Shown one piece after another: positions 19,059-28,980 of a DNA stretch of 40,461 nt. Source of the stretch: Cyanobium sp. Aljojuca 7A6. Its GTDB lineage: Bacteria; Cyanobacteriota; Cyanobacteriia; PCC-6307; Cyanobiaceae. Numbering within the stretch: the first letter of the stretch is position 1; every line of letters begins with the position of its first letter. The DNA lies in the NCBI RefSeq assembly GCF_024346455.1, contig NZ_JAGQCY010000023.1:1-40461 (forward strand), in the 5' to 3' direction. The notes under the pieces were generated by a model, which was not told where the DNA came from, did not search any database, and worked only from the letters and a program-made list of their open reading frames with translations. Made by a program: the position numbers and the translations under genes.

Positions 19059-20290
19059 ATGGAGAACATCGGCAGGTACATCGCCAGCAGAACTGATCCC
19101 ACGATGATGCCCACCAGCACGATCATGGCCGGCTCCAGCATGGAGGTCATGGCCTTCACCATGGTGCTCACCTCGTCTTCGTAAAAGTCGGCCACTTTCG
19201 AAAGCATGGCGTCCATTTCTCCGGTTTCCTCTCCGATGGCGAGCATGTTCACGCACATTTCCGGAAACACATTCTTCATCCGCAGGGCGGCACTGAGCGG
19301 CATGCCTTCACTCACCTCGTTCTTGCAGGAGATGATGGCATCGGAAATCACGGAGTTGGTGGCTGTTTCCCTCACGATCTCAAGGGAAAGAAGGATCGGC
19401 ACACCTGCTTTGGACAAGGAACTCAGGGTGCGGCAGAACTGGGCACTGGCCGATTTAACGAGCAGCTCTCCGAACAGGGGCAGCTTCAGCAGCAGCCCGT
19501 CGATCTGACGGCGGCCGATCGGGGTGTTGTAGGTGGCGACCACCCAGAAGGCAATGCCCACCAGGGCTCCGACCAGGATCAGGGCCTTCCAGGAGCGCAG
19601 GAAATTACTCAGATTGAGCATCATCTGGGTGAACAGGGGCAGTTCCGCCCCCAGCTGGTCGAAGACGCTCGAAAAGGTCGGGATCAGGAAGATGGTCATG
19701 CCCAGGAACACCGCGATCGCAATCACCAGCACGGTGACCGGGTAGCTCATGGCCCCCTTGATCTGGTTCTGGAGCTTGGCGTTGTCCTCCAGCAGCTTGG
19801 CCAGGCGCTTGAGGGTGTCGTCAAGAACCCCGCCGGCTTCCCCCGCCTCCACCAGGGCGATGCTGAGGTTGTCGAACACCTTCGGCCAGCGGCGCATGGA
19901 GTTACCCAGGCTGTCGCCCTGGTTCACGTCCTGGGTCATGCCCGCCAGGGCCAGGCGCATCTTGGTGGACTTCTGCTGCATCCGCATCAGGTCGAGGCTG
20001 CGCAGGATGGGCACGCCCGCGTCAACCAGGGCGGAGAGCTTGTTGGCGAACAGGGCCTTGTCCCGGATCGTCACCGGGCCCTCCAGCAGGTCGGCCAGAC
20101 CACTGAAGGAGGAGTTCGCTTTCTTGACGCCCCCCTGGGGTATCTTCGGTGCCTCCTTGCGCACCAGGGTGTTCGGCAGGATGCCGCGGCGGCGCAGTTC
20201 CCTCCGCGCCACGGAAGGGTTGTCCGCCGTCAGCGTCATCTCCCGGCGCTGGCCGGACCTGGTGGTGTAGGTAACGACGAAGGCGGTCAT
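19040..20290 (-). CDS. pilC: Type IV pilus inner-membrane platform protein PilC
   Basis: PilC is the inner-membrane platform on which pilin subunits are added or removed. The 416-residue protein has an N-terminal cytoplasmic part (FVVTYTTRSGQRREMTLTAD), two homologous T2SSF domains, and three transmembrane helices: one at about 160-185 (YPVTVLVIAIAVFLGMTIFL), one at about 210-230 (ILVGALVGIAFWVV) and one near the C-terminus (MIVLVGIIVGSVLLAMYLPM). The length is standard. It follows pilT by 8 bases in a pilB-pilT-pilC operon. Its stop lies inside the 3' end of the flavoprotein gene on the other strand. Confidence 0.95.
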   Translation of the reverse strand: MTAFVVTYTTRSGQRREMTLTADNPSVARRELRRRGILPNTLVRKEAPKIPQGGVKKANSSFSGLADLLEGPVTIRDKALFANKLSALVDAGVPILRSLDLMRMQQKSTKMRLALAGMTQDVNQGDSLGNSMRRWPKVFDNLSIALVEAGEAGGVLDDTLKRLAKLLEDNAKLQNQIKGAMSYPVTVLVIAIAVFLGMTIFLIPTFSSVFDQLGAELPLFTQMMLNLSNFLRSWKALILVGALVGIAFWVVATYNTPIGRRQIDGLLLKLPLFGELLVKSASAQFCRTLSSLSKAGVPILLSLEIVRETATNSVISDAIISCKNEVSEGMPLSAALRMKNVFPEMCVNMLAIGEETGEMDAMLSKVADFYEDEVSTMVKAMTSMLEPAMIVLVGIIVGSVLLAMYLPMFSIYEHVR

Positions 20291-20298
20291 GGCGTTCC

Positions 20299-21378
20299 TC
20301 AGCGGTCGAGAAGCCGCACGAGCTCCTCGGGTTTGGTGGTTTTCATCAGGGCCTCGTCGCGGCTGACCTTGCCGTCCTCCACCAGATTGGCGAGGGCGCG
20401 TTCAAGGGTCTGCATGCCCTGGCTGGCGCCTGTCTGGATCTGGGAATAGAGCTGGGAACTCTTTCCTTCCCGGATCAGGTTGGCGATAGCGGGAGTATTG
20501 ATCATGATCTCCTGGGCCATCACCCGGCCGAAGGCCCCGTTGGAGGTGGGCTCGGCGCTCTTGCAGAGGGTCTGGGAGAACACGGCCAGGAGACTGCCGC
20601 TCAGCTGCACTCTGATCTGGGTCTGCTGCTCGGCTGGGAACACATCCACCATCCTGTCCACGGTCTGGGAGGCGGAACTGGTGTGCAGGGTGGCGAAGAC
20701 GAGGTGGCCGGTTTCGGCGGCGGTGACCGCCAGCTGGATCGTCTCCAGGTCGCGCAGTTCCCCCACCAGAATCACGTCGGGGTCTTCACGCAGGGCCGCT
20801 CGCAGGGCATTGGAGAAACTGCGGGTGTCCTCGTTGAGTTCTCTCTGGTGAATGATCGACTTGTTGTTCCTGTAGGTGAATTCGATCGGATCCTCGATGG
20901 TGAGGATGTGCTCCGAACGGGTGGCGTTGATGTGCTCGATCAATGAGGCCAGGGTGGTGGTCTTGCCGGAACCGGTGGGACCTGTGACCAGGACGAGGCC
21001 CTTGGGCTTGGTGCTGATCTCCTCGACGATGGGCGGTAGCCCGAGTTTCTCCAGGCTGGGGATGGAGCTGCCAAGCGCCCGCAGGCAGGCTGCGTAGGTG
21101 CCCCTCTGGCGGTAGACGTTGATGCGGAAACGGGCAACGCCCTTGAGGCCGTAGGAGCAGTCCAGCTCCCAGTTCTGTTCGAGATTCTTGCGCTGGGCGT
21201 TGTTGAGCAGGGAGAAGATCAGCCGGTTGCAGCTTTCCTCGCTGAGCTTGGTGTCCTGGACGATCGGCCTCAGCTGACCGCTGAAGCGGCCGTAGGGCGG
21301 ATTGCCTGCGGACAGATGCAGGTCGCTGCCTCCGGCCTTGACCAGTTCCTGCATCAGGTCCTCGATCAGAAGGTCCAC
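20299..21378 (-). CDS. pilT: Type IV pilus retraction ATPase PilT
   Basis: PilT is the hexameric ATPase that pulls pili back and so powers twitching and DNA uptake. The 359-residue protein carries Walker A GPTGSGKT at 133-140, an Asp box (ILTIEDPIEF), Walker B-like EDPDVILVGELRDLETI, and the His box TGHLVFATLHTSSASQT. The N-terminal PAS-like domain is the usual size. The AIRNLIRE-like C-terminal motif of PilT is seen in NTPAIANLIREGKSSQ. It starts at a GTG, 4 bases downstream of the pilB stop, so translation is probably coupled to pilB. Confidence 0.95.
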   Translation of the reverse strand: MDLLIEDLMQELVKAGGSDLHLSAGNPPYGRFSGQLRPIVQDTKLSEESCNRLIFSLLNNAQRKNLEQNWELDCSYGLKGVARFRINVYRQRGTYAACLRALGSSIPSLEKLGLPPIVEEISTKPKGLVLVTGPTGSGKTTTLASLIEHINATRSEHILTIEDPIEFTYRNNKSIIHQRELNEDTRSFSNALRAALREDPDVILVGELRDLETIQLAVTAAETGHLVFATLHTSSASQTVDRMVDVFPAEQQTQIRVQLSGSLLAVFSQTLCKSAEPTSNGAFGRVMAQEIMINTPAIANLIREGKSSQLYSQIQTGASQGMQTLERALANLVEDGKVSRDEALMKTTKPEELVRLLDR

Positions 21379-21382
21379 GTGC

Positions 21383-22840
21383 TCAGCTCCGAACGCTCAG
21401 ACAGTAGGGACATTCCAACCATTCGTCCTCAAGCCCGGCGCCGCAGCTGCGGCAGGTGAGGGTGCTCAGGGCCCGGGCCCGCCGCTCCGATTCCAGGCCC
21501 GTGTCGGTGAGCAGCATCCGTTCCACCTCTTCAAGGGTGGTCAGCCCCTGCCGCACCAGGTCAAGGCCATAGCCCAGCAGGGTTTTCATGCCGCTTTCCA
21601 GGGCCAGGCGGCGAAGCTCTTCGGTCGTCGACCGCTTGGCCACGGCGGCGGAGAGGGTCTCGTTCATGCGCAGGATCTCGTAGACCCCCACCCGGCCCTT
21701 GTAGCCCCGCCCCTGGCAGGTGCTGCAGCAGCCCTCTGAGCCCGGCAACACCGTGTTGGCGCGGTAGAACGTGATGTCGCTCTCGTCGGAGGCCACCAGG
21801 CCGAACCGGGCCAGCTCTCCGTGGTGCGGGTGGTAAGAGATACGGCACTCGCTGCACAGGCGGCGCAGCAGTCGCTGGGACACCACCCCCAGCAGCGAAG
21901 CGCTCACAAGGAAGGGCTCCATCCCCATCTCATCGAGCCTGGCGAAGGCGCTGGCGGCGTCGTTGCAGTGCAGGGTGGTGAGCACCAGGTGGCCGGTCAG
22001 GGCCGCCTCAATGGCCGTGCGGGCGGTTTCCAGGTCGCGGGTCTCCCCCACCAGCAGCACGTCGGGGTCCTGCCGCATGAAGGCGCGCAGGGCAAGGCTG
22101 AAGTCGTAGCCCTTCTCCCGGTTCACCTGGGTCTGGGTGATGCCCTGGAGGGTGTACTCGATCGGGTCTTCGACCGTGGAGATGTTGATTGTGGGGTCGT
22201 TGCGCTCCGAAAGCAGGGCGTAAAGGGTGGTGGATTTGCCGGAGCCGGTGGGTCCGGTGACCAGAATCATGCCGAAGGGCTTGGAGCCGATGTCCCGCAG
22301 GGTCTCCCTGGCCTCGTCGTCGGTGATCAGGCTGTCCAGGCCCAGCTGGGTGGCGCCGCTGTCGAGCAGCCGCAGCACCACCTTCTCGCCGTAACGGCCC
22401 GGCAGCGTGCTGACCCGGAAATCGATCGTGCGCTCACGGAAGGTGCGGCGAATCCTGCCGTCCTGGGGCATCCGCCGCTCGGCGATGTCCAGGTCGGCCA
22501 TGATCTTGAAGCGAGAGGTCACCGCAGGGATCAGGGTGCGGGGCAGCTTGTCGATGCTGCGCAGGACGCCGTCCTGGCGGAAACGGATCAGCAGGCCGTC
22601 TTCCTGCGGTTCGACGTGGATGTCACTGGCGCCGGTGGTGAGTGACTCGACCAGGATCCGGTCCACCAGGCTCATCACCGGGGAAATCCCCTCACCGGTG
22701 CCGCTGGCTTCGAGGTCCTCGGTTTCCGGTGCGATCTGGCCGCCGGGGGTGGCAGCCTGGCCCAGGTCGAGATCGCGGAACAGGGACGTGTGCTCCGCGC
22801 CGGTGACCTGCGGACGCTGGGTGAGACCTTCTGATGGCAT
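21383..22840 (-). CDS. pilB: Type IV pilus assembly ATPase PilB (short form)
   Basis: PilB extends the pilus by driving PilC. The 485-residue protein from the ATG at 22840 has the GspE/PilB ATPase core: the N2-like domain VDRILVESLTTGASDIHVEP, Walker A GPTGSGKST at 196-204, Walker B DPDVLLVGETRDLETA, and the His box LTGHLVLTTLHCNDA. A four-cysteine zinc site (CSECRISY...CCSTCQGRGYKG) and a second C-terminal zinc ribbon CRSCGAGLEDEWLECPYC follow. The usual MshEN domain of about 150-200 residues before N2 is absent; only a short proline-rich lead remains. Upstream in-frame ATGs reach into grpE's start on the other strand and do not restore it. It is first in the pil operon. Confidence 0.93.
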   Translation of the reverse strand: MPSEGLTQRPQVTGAEHTSLFRDLDLGQAATPGGQIAPETEDLEASGTGEGISPVMSLVDRILVESLTTGASDIHVEPQEDGLLIRFRQDGVLRSIDKLPRTLIPAVTSRFKIMADLDIAERRMPQDGRIRRTFRERTIDFRVSTLPGRYGEKVVLRLLDSGATQLGLDSLITDDEARETLRDIGSKPFGMILVTGPTGSGKSTTLYALLSERNDPTINISTVEDPIEYTLQGITQTQVNREKGYDFSLALRAFMRQDPDVLLVGETRDLETARTAIEAALTGHLVLTTLHCNDAASAFARLDEMGMEPFLVSASLLGVVSQRLLRRLCSECRISYHPHHGELARFGLVASDESDITFYRANTVLPGSEGCCSTCQGRGYKGRVGVYEILRMNETLSAAVAKRSTTEELRRLALESGMKTLLGYGLDLVRQGLTTLEEVERMLLTDTGLESERRARALSTLTCRSCGAGLEDEWLECPYCLSVRS

Positions 22841-22949
22841 CGACGGAGATCGGGAGCGAAGCCTGGGGCCGAGGTGCGGGCTTCCACCGCTTGTGGAGAG
22901 GGCTCCTCGGCATTCAACATAACTGGATCTGACATCCCTGCCAGAACGC

Positions 22950-23669
22950 ATGACCGGCGACATCACTCCCCCCCATGAGGAACAGATCGATCCCCGGGAG
23001 GGCGCGGTCGACGCGGCCCGGGTGGAGGCGCTCCTCGAGACCCTGCAGGCGACCCCCGACGCCGAAGCCGCCGGGACGGTGGCTGATCAGGGTTCCCAGG
23101 CCCCGCCATCCCCCGACGCAGAGCCTTCTGAGCGCCTCGGCCAGCTCGAGGCCGAACTGGCCGCCCTGCGCAGCGAGAACGAGTCGCTGCGGGGCCAGTA
23201 CATGCGCATCGCCGCCGACTTCGACAACTTCCGCAAGCGCCAGAGCCGCGACAAGGAGGATCAGCGCCTGCACATCACCTGCACGACCCTCACCGAGATC
23301 CTGCCGGTGGTCGACAACTTCGACCGGGCCCGCCAGCAGCTCAATCCCCAGAGCGAAGAGGCCCAGAACCTGCATCGCAGCTATCAGAACCTCTATAAAC
23401 AATTGGTTGATGTGTTCAAGCAGCTGGGGGTTTCGCCGATGCGGGTGGAAGGCGAACCCTTCGATCCCAGCCTTCACGAAGCCGTGCTGCGCGAACCCAG
23501 TGAGCAACACCCGGAGGACGTGGTGATCGAGGAGCTGCAGCGGGGCTACCACCTCGATGGACGCGTGCTCAGGCACGCCCTGGTCAAGGTGTCGATGGGG
23601 CCCGGCCCTTCCGGCGCCACCGGCCCCGCCGCAGTCCCGGCTCCCCCCAGTGAGGGGCAGTCCGACTGA
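22950..23669 (+). CDS. grpE: Nucleotide exchange factor GrpE
   Basis: GrpE releases ADP from DnaK and so resets the Hsp70 chaperone cycle. The 239-residue protein has a disordered, acidic N-terminus (about 1-65) and the long dimer coiled coil ([20 protein letters not shown]). The signature [17 protein letters not shown] follows at about 90, then [16 protein letters not shown] and the C-terminal beta domain with [14 protein letters not shown]. The 109-base gap to the divergent pilB start contains no CIRCE inverted repeat, so HrcA control is not evident there. The stop overlaps the dnaJ start (TGATG), making a grpE-dnaJ pair; dnaK is not beside it. Confidence 0.95.
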   Translation: MTGDITPPHEEQIDPREGAVDAARVEALLETLQATPDAEAAGTVADQGSQAPPSPDAEPSERLGQLEAELAALRSENESLRGQYMRIAADFDNFRKRQSRDKEDQRLHITCTTLTEILPVVDNFDRARQQLNPQSEEAQNLHRSYQNLYKQLVDVFKQLGVSPMRVEGEPFDPSLHEAVLREPSEQHPEDVVIEELQRGYHLDGRVLRHALVKVSMGPGPSGATGPAAVPAPPSEGQSD

Positions 23670-24793
23670 TGGCCGATTACTACGAGCTGCTCGGTGTCGG
23701 CCGGGATGTGGATGCCGACAGCCTCAAGAAGGCGTACCGGCGTCTGGCCCGCCAGTACCACCCGGATGTCAACAAGGATCCGGCGGCAGAGGATCGCTTC
23801 AAGGAGATCGGCCGGGCCTATGAAGTGCTCAGCGATCCCCAGGCCCGGGCCCGCTACGACCAGTTCGGCGAGGCCGGCCTGGGCGGTGGCGGCGGTATGC
23901 CCGACATGGGCGACATGGGGGGCTTCGCCGACCTGTTCGAAACCTTTTTCAGTGGCTTCGGTGGGGCCGGGGGCGCTGCCGCCGGTGGCGCACGTCGCCG
24001 CGGACCGCGCCAGGGCGACGATCTGCGCCTCGATCTCACCATCAGCTTCAGCGAGGCCGTCTTCGGCAGCGAGAAGGACGTCCAGATCCGCCACCTCGAG
24101 ACCTGCACCACCTGCAGCGGCTCGGGGGCCAAGGCGGGCAGCGGCCCCACCACCTGTGGCACCTGCGGCGGCGCCGGCCAGGTGCGACGGGCCACCAGGA
24201 CACCCTTTGGCAACTTCACCCAGGTGGCGCCGTGCCCCACCTGCGAAGGCACCGGCCAGGTGATCGCCGATCCCTGTTCCGCCTGCGGCGGTCAGGGCCT
24301 GCAGCAGGTGCGCAAGAAGCTCCGCATCAACATCCCTGCCGGTGTCGACTCGGGCACCCGGCTGCGGGTTGGCCAGGAGGGCAACGCCGGCCAGCGGGGT
24401 GGCCCGGCGGGTGATCTCTACGTCTTCCTCACGGTCCAGGCCCACCCCCATCTGCGCCGGGATGGGGTCACGATCCATTCCGAGGTGTCGCTCAACTACC
24501 TCCAGGCGATCCTGGGCGACACGATCGAGGTGGAGACCGTCGACGGTCAGGAGCCGCTGGTGATCCCCCCCGGCACCCAGCCCGGGGCCGTGATCACCAT
24601 GCAGGGCAAGGGAATTCCGCGCCTGGGCAATCCGGTGGCCCGCGGCAATCATCAGTTCACCATCAAGGTGCAGCTGCCCACCAAGCTCAATGGTGAGGAG
24701 CGACAACTGCTCGAGCAACTCGCCGGCCACCACACCAGCAAGGGCCAACGCCACCACCACAAGAGCGGCCTGTTCGGCGGCCTCTTCGGTTGA
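23669..24793 (+). CDS. dnaJ: Chaperone protein DnaJ (type I Hsp40)
   Basis: DnaJ delivers unfolded proteins to DnaK and triggers its ATPase. The 374-residue protein has the complete type I layout: J domain with HPD at residues 31-33, a Gly/Phe-rich linker ([20 protein letters not shown] and following), four zinc repeats CTTCSGSG (about 146), [16 protein letters not shown] and CSACGGQG, then two substrate-binding beta domains. The C-terminus ends in a His/Gly-rich tail ([19 protein letters not shown]). The start overlaps the grpE stop. The next gene begins within its stop codon, so grpE, dnaJ, the TusA-like gene and rsgA form one overlapping chain. Confidence 0.96.
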   Translation: MADYYELLGVGRDVDADSLKKAYRRLARQYHPDVNKDPAAEDRFKEIGRAYEVLSDPQARARYDQFGEAGLGGGGGMPDMGDMGGFADLFETFFSGFGGAGGAAAGGARRRGPRQGDDLRLDLTISFSEAVFGSEKDVQIRHLETCTTCSGSGAKAGSGPTTCGTCGGAGQVRRATRTPFGNFTQVAPCPTCEGTGQVIADPCSACGGQGLQQVRKKLRINIPAGVDSGTRLRVGQEGNAGQRGGPAGDLYVFLTVQAHPHLRRDGVTIHSEVSLNYLQAILGDTIEVETVDGQEPLVIPPGTQPGAVITMQGKGIPRLGNPVARGNHQFTIKVQLPTKLNGEERQLLEQLAGHHTSKGQRHHHKSGLFGGLFG

Positions 24794-25035
24794 ACGACCC
24801 GGTGGCCCTCGATCTGCGGGGCACCGCCTGCCCGGTCAACTTTATCCGGGCACGTCTGGCCCTGGAAACGCTGCCATCGGGGGGCTGGCTCCAGATCGAC
24901 CTGGATCCAGGTGAACCGGAGCAGATGGTGGCCGAAGGTCTGCGCTCTGAGGGTCACACGGTGCAGACGGTCGTCCCCTCGCCGTTCGCCGCAGGGGAGG
25001 GGGTTCGGCTTCTGGTGCGACGGGATGGGGGCTGA
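24790..25035 (+). CDS. TusA-like sulfurtransferase domain protein
   Basis: The 81-residue protein starts at a TTG that overlaps the dnaJ stop (TTGA, 24790-24793). It matches the small TusA/SirA fold: [20 protein letters not shown] holds the conserved active-site cysteine in a C-P-V-N motif (canonical TusA has C-P-x-P). [20 protein letters not shown] and HTVQTVV are the following strand-helix-strand. TusA relatives carry persulfide sulfur for tRNA thiolation and cofactor synthesis. Cyanobacterial members located between dnaJ and rsgA are common, but their acceptor is not known. Its 3' end overlaps the rsgA start by 11 bases. Confidence 0.8.
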   Translation: MNDPVALDLRGTACPVNFIRARLALETLPSGGWLQIDLDPGEPEQMVAEGLRSEGHTVQTVVPSPFAAGEGVRLLVRRDGG

Positions 25036-26098
25036 GCCGCTGCCGGGTCGGGTGGTCGCCCTGCAGGCCAACTACTGCCTGGTGGCCCTTGAGGGGCCCT
25101 CCGAGCTCGGCGACGAGGGCCGCCTGCTGTGCACCCGCCGCTCCCGGCTCGACAAAAGCGGCCAGCAGGTGTGCGTCGGAGACCGGGTGACGGTGGCGTC
25201 CATCGACTGGCGGGCGCGGCGGGGGTCGGTGGTGGGTTTGGAGCCCCGCCACAATCTGCTGGAGCGGCCGGCGGTCGCCAACGTCAGCCGGGTGTTGGTG
25301 GTGGTGGCCGTGGCTGAGCCGGGTCTCGATCCCCTGCAGCTCACCCGGTTCCTGATCACCGCGGAGGCCACCGGCCAGGCGGTGCAGGTGGTGCTGAGCA
25401 AGGCCGACCTGCTGCCGGCGGCCGAGGTGCAGGCCTGGTGTCGCCGGCTGGAGGGCTGGGGCTATGCAACGGTGGCGATCTCCTCGCGCACCGGGGCTGG
25501 CCTGTCGGCGCTGCGGAGCCACCTGGGGCAGCCGGGCATCGCCGTGCTCTGTGGCCCTTCCGGGGTGGGCAAGAGCAGCCTGCTCAATGCCCTGGTCCCC
25601 GCCCTGGAGCTGCGCGTCGCTGCCGTGTCCGGACGGCTGCGCCGGGGACGCCACACCACACGGCATGTCGAACTGTTTGCGTTGGCTCCGGGGGCCCTGG
25701 TCGCCGATTCACCGGGCTTCAACACCCCCGCCCTGCCCGGCGACCCCCACAGCCTCGCGGCGGCCTTCCCGGAGCTGCTGGCCCGGCTCAGGGCCTCCCC
25801 GTGCCGTTTCGCCAACTGTCGCCACCAGGGGGATCCCGGCTGTGCCGTGGGGGACACCTGGGACCGTTACGCGATTTACGGCCGCTGCCTGGAGGAGGTG
25901 GAGGCTTTGGCGGGGGCCCGCTCCCGCGCCGGTCAGACGCGGGCGGGGGATGGCGGTCTGCGTCAGCGGGGCGACCGCCTCGAGCCCCTGCTCGATCCCC
26001 AGCTGCGCCGTTCCTCCCGCAGCACCCGGCGTCAGGCGCTGGAGCAGAACCTGACGGCGCTGGATGGGGACGTCAGTTCCCCAGACCGGGAAGATTGA
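25025..26098 (+). CDS. rsgA: Ribosome small subunit-dependent GTPase RsgA
   Basis: RsgA (YjeQ) checks and matures the 30S ribosomal subunit. The 357-residue protein has an N-terminal OB fold ([17 protein letters not shown]) and a circularly permuted GTPase: the NKxD-type motif ([10 protein letters not shown]) comes before the P-loop GPSGVGKSS (177-185). The zinc site [14 protein letters not shown] (about 260-273) and a helical end follow. This motif order is diagnostic of the family. The ATG at 25025 overlaps the TusA-like gene by 11 bases. The 3' end overlaps the ybaB end on the other strand by 26 bases. The tail after residue 305 is rich in Arg and may bind RNA. Confidence 0.95.
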   Translation: MGAEPLPGRVVALQANYCLVALEGPSELGDEGRLLCTRRSRLDKSGQQVCVGDRVTVASIDWRARRGSVVGLEPRHNLLERPAVANVSRVLVVVAVAEPGLDPLQLTRFLITAEATGQAVQVVLSKADLLPAAEVQAWCRRLEGWGYATVAISSRTGAGLSALRSHLGQPGIAVLCGPSGVGKSSLLNALVPALELRVAAVSGRLRRGRHTTRHVELFALAPGALVADSPGFNTPALPGDPHSLAAAFPELLARLRASPCRFANCRHQGDPGCAVGDTWDRYAIYGRCLEEVEALAGARSRAGQTRAGDGGLRQRGDRLEPLLDPQLRRSSRSTRRQALEQNLTALDGDVSSPDRED

Positions 26099-26414
26099 GA
26101 TCAAGGCCACCGGTGAGGGTTTCCATCCGTTCACGCATGGTGGTGGTGGAGAGCTCGTAGGCGTTGCAGAGGGCCGCCAACACGGCCGCTTCCACGGTTT
26201 CGGCGGGTTCGCCGAGCAGTTCGGGGCTCAGCGCCACCCGCAGGGGCTGCTGGTTGCCGGTGAGCCAGACACTGGCGCGGCCCTCAGGATCGCTGCCCTG
26301 CAGCTCCATCGCATCAAGCTCTTCCTGGAGCTTCTGGGCGTCCTGCTGAATCTGCTGGGCCTTGCGGAAGGCCTCGGTCAGCTGTCCGAAGTTGGGAAGT
26401 CCGAAGCCGGCCAT
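26073..26414 (-). CDS. YbaB/EbfC nucleoid-associated protein
   Basis: The 113-residue protein has the conserved YbaB/EbfC signature: N-terminal [20 protein letters not shown], then [20 protein letters not shown] and the central strands [16 protein letters not shown]. Proteins of this family are small dimers that bind DNA without strong sequence preference and are encoded next to many different genes. The fold is that of a pair of tweezers. It lies after murB-murC on the minus strand with a 27-base gap, and converges with rsgA (26-base overlap). Confidence 0.9.
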   Translation of the reverse strand: MAGFGLPNFGQLTEAFRKAQQIQQDAQKLQEELDAMELQGSDPEGRASVWLTGNQQPLRVALSPELLGEPAETVEAAVLAALCNAYELSTTTMRERMETLTGGLDLNLPGLGN

Positions 26415-26441
26415 GCCAGAGGGTCAACGTAGGAGCTCAGG

Positions 26442-27335
26442 CTAGAACCCCAGCCGTTTGACTTCTGGATGCAGGCGCACGCCGCAGCCTTCCAGCACCC
26501 GCTGCTGCACCAGCCGGATCAGGGCGTCGATGTCGGCGGCGGTGGCGGAGCCGGTGTTGACGATGAAGTTGGCGTGGATCGGCGACACCTGGGCCTCGCC
26601 GATGCTCAGCCCCTTGAGGCCAAGGGATTCGATCAGCTGCCCCGCCTTGAGCGGCTCCGGGTTGCGGAACACGCTGCCGCAGCTGGGTTGCTGGTAGGGC
26701 TGGGTGCTGGTGCGGCTCTGCAGGTTGGCGCTGGTGCGGGCCGTGAGGGTCGCCGGGTCGTGGCCGGGCTCCAGCCTGAACCGGGCCGAGAGGACCAGCA
26801 GAGGCTCGTCCTGCAGACGGCTGTGGCGGTAGGCGAAGGCCAGATCGGCGGCCTCCAGGCGGAAGGGGGCCTCGGGCCTGCGCGGATCCAGCACCCATAC
26901 CGAGGCGAGCCATTCAGCGGTGCAGCCCCCCTGGGCGCCGGCGTTCATCACCACGGCCCCACCCACCGTGCCAGGGATGCCCACGGCCCACTCCAGCCCC
27001 CGCAGGCCGCTGCGGGCGGCCTTGCGGGCCAGGGTGGGGATGGGCTCGCCCGCCTCCGCCTCCACCCAGCCCTCTCCGGGATCCAGGCGGCTGCCCTGCA
27101 GGCGGCGGTTGCACAGGGTGAGGCCGTCGAGGCCGCTGTCGGCAATCAGCAGGTTGGAGCCAGCGCCGATGCAGCGGAAGGGCAGGCCCGCGGCCGCCGC
27201 CCAGGCGGCGTGGGCGATCAGGGCCTCCTGGTCGGCGGGTTCGGCGAACCAGGCGGCGGGCCCCCCGACCTTCCAGGTGGTGAACTCCCGCAGGGAGACC
27301 GATGGACGCGGTTGGCTGAACGGGGCCGTGACCAT
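26442..27335 (-). CDS. murB: UDP-N-acetylenolpyruvoylglucosamine reductase MurB
   Basis: MurB is the FAD/NADPH enzyme that makes UDP-N-acetylmuramic acid for peptidoglycan. The protein has 297 residues from the ATG at 27335, which follows the murC stop by 4 bases; an ATG at 27374 inside murC is also possible. Seen are [25 protein letters not shown] (FAD), [38 protein letters not shown] with the catalytic Ser, and [21 protein letters not shown] with the catalytic Glu region. The Ser/Glu type with YRxSxF-like residues matches the short form (type II) of MurB. It is the second gene of murC-murB. Confidence 0.95.
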   Translation of the reverse strand: MVTAPFSQPRPSVSLREFTTWKVGGPAAWFAEPADQEALIAHAAWAAAAGLPFRCIGAGSNLLIADSGLDGLTLCNRRLQGSRLDPGEGWVEAEAGEPIPTLARKAARSGLRGLEWAVGIPGTVGGAVVMNAGAQGGCTAEWLASVWVLDPRRPEAPFRLEAADLAFAYRHSRLQDEPLLVLSARFRLEPGHDPATLTARTSANLQSRTSTQPYQQPSCGSVFRNPEPLKAGQLIESLGLKGLSIGEAQVSPIHANFIVNTGSATAADIDALIRLVQQRVLEGCGVRLHPEVKRLGF

Positions 27336-27339
27336 CCCC

Positions 27340-28803
27340 TCAGGCCACCAGTGCCGAGGGATGTTCGCGCTCATCGAAGGCCCCCAGGCGCTCCCAGAGG
27401 CTGTTGATGTCGCCGGCCCCCATGGCCAGCACCAGGTCGCCCGGGCCGGTGCCGCTGGCCACCAGCTCCGCCAGCCCCTCCATGCTGACCGCCACCGCCA
27501 CCGGCAGGTCGGGGGCGAGGGCCCGCAGCGCCTCGGCGAGGGCCGGGCTGGAGATCCCCGCCATCGGGGCCTCGCCGGCGGCGTAGAGGGGTGCCAGCAG
27601 CACCGCATCGGCGTGGATCAGGGCGGCGGCGAAGTCGTCCAGGAACTGGGCGGTGCGGGTATACCGATGGGGCTGGAACACCGCCACCAGCCGGCGGGGC
27701 ACCAGCGGCAGTGGACTGCGGCCGCTGTCCACCATCAGCCGGGCCATGGCCAGGGTGGCCGCCACTTCGCTGGGATGGTGGGCGTAGTCGTCAACGATCG
27801 CCCGGTCCTGCCAGAGGCCGCGGCAGTCGAAGCGGCGCCCGGGGGGACGCAGGCTCGCCACCGCCTGGCGCAGGTCCTCGAAGGGCACGCCCTCAAGTCG
27901 ACAGGCCGCCATCGCCGCCACGGTGTTGCTCAGGTTGTGGCGGCCAGGCAGGGGAACCTCCAGGGTGCCCAGGGTCACCCCGTGCTCATACCAGGTGGCC
28001 AGGGTGCCGTCACCCCGCTCCTCCAGGGGGATGGCGGCGAAGTCCACCGCCTCGTTGCTGCAGGTGGACCACCAGCTGGCGGCCTGGAAGTGCTCCCGCA
28101 GCACCGGGCAGTCCCGGTTGGCCAGCAGGGTCGTGCAGCCGCTGGCGAAGCGCTGCAGGGTGGCCACCAGCGAAGCCAGGTCCGGGTAGTGGTCGGTGTG
28201 GTCGAGTTCGACGTTGGTGAGCAGCCCGAGCCGGGGGGTGAACTTCACCAGGGAGCCGTCCGATTCGTCGGCTTCCGCCACCAGTAACCGCCCCTGGCCA
28301 TGGCGGCCGTTGCTGCCGAAGGCCGGCACGATGCCGCCGATCACGGCGGTGGGGTCCTCGCCGACGGCCTCCAGCAAGGTGGCGATCAGGGTGCTGGTGG
28401 TGGTTTTGCCGTGGCTGCCGGCCACGGCAATCGAGGGCTGGTCATTGATCAGGGCCGCCAGCACGTCGGAGCGGTGCACGATCACCAGTCCGCGCCGCCG
28501 CGCCTCGGCCAGTTCCTCATTGGCGGCGGGCACCGCTGAGCTGATCACCACGAGAAGGGCCGACGCGGCTCCGCCCTGGGTCTCCTCCAGCCCAGCCATC
28601 ACCGCGGCGATGGTGGCGGCGGTCTGCTCCTGAAACACCCGCACCCCAGCGGACCGCAGCCGCTCCAGCACCGGGCTGGGACGGGGATCGGAGCCGCTCA
28701 CCTGGAAGCCCCGTTCCGCCAGGATCCCCGCCAGGGCGGACATGCCAATCCCACCGGCCCCGATGAAATGGAGCGGCTGACGGCGATCAAGCTTTGGGAT
28801 CAA
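27340..28803 (-). CDS. murC: UDP-N-acetylmuramate-L-alanine ligase MurC
   Basis: MurC adds the first amino acid, L-alanine, to UDP-MurNAc with ATP. The protein has 487 residues from a TTG at 28803. That start is supported by GGAG six bases upstream and by the first conserved block ([20 protein letters not shown]) soon after. Further blocks are the P-loop GSHGKTTT at 129-136, the central [12 protein letters not shown] with the conserved His, [14 protein letters not shown], and the C-terminal [13 protein letters not shown]. No ATG gives the expected length. It diverges from gap2 and is followed by murB after 4 bases. Confidence 0.95.
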   Translation of the reverse strand: MIPKLDRRQPLHFIGAGGIGMSALAGILAERGFQVSGSDPRPSPVLERLRSAGVRVFQEQTAATIAAVMAGLEETQGGAASALLVVISSAVPAANEELAEARRRGLVIVHRSDVLAALINDQPSIAVAGSHGKTTTSTLIATLLEAVGEDPTAVIGGIVPAFGSNGRHGQGRLLVAEADESDGSLVKFTPRLGLLTNVELDHTDHYPDLASLVATLQRFASGCTTLLANRDCPVLREHFQAASWWSTCSNEAVDFAAIPLEERGDGTLATWYEHGVTLGTLEVPLPGRHNLSNTVAAMAACRLEGVPFEDLRQAVASLRPPGRRFDCRGLWQDRAIVDDYAHHPSEVAATLAMARLMVDSGRSPLPLVPRRLVAVFQPHRYTRTAQFLDDFAAALIHADAVLLAPLYAAGEAPMAGISSPALAEALRALAPDLPVAVAVSMEGLAELVASGTGPGDLVLAMGAGDINSLWERLGAFDEREHPSALVA

Positions 28804-28928
28804 GGGGGACTCCAGGCCTTGCCGAAAATAACGGCAGGTCCCCCCTCCCCCCTTTGCGGGATACTGCGCTTTGCCGACCGTCCGATCCGGGGCCTGTGGC
28901 TGCGGGAAAGAGCAGGACCCCATTTCTG

Positions 28929-28934
28929 TATGAT
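28929..28934 (+). promoter_or_regulatory. Candidate -10 element for gap2
   Basis: TATGAT lies 46 bases before the gap2 ATG and is a 5/6 match to the sigma70-type -10 box. The spot 17 bases upstream (GAAAGA-like) is a poor -35 box, so activity would need an activator or other sequence. The 177-base murC-gap2 gap is one of the few long spacers here and must hold both divergent promoters. Confidence 0.35.
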
Positions 28935-28980
28935 CGGCAGCCAAAATCCCCCTTGCTAGCGGATTCCACCGCTTTCTGCC

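Noticed and set aside
22841..22949. CIRCE operator for HrcA upstream of grpE
   Set aside because: No TTAGCACTC-N9-GAGTGCTAA-like inverted repeat is present in the 109-base spacer.
28927..28934. Extended -10 (TGnTATAAT) promoter for gap2
   Set aside because: TG lies directly against TATGAT without the spacer base, so only a plain -10 candidate was kept.
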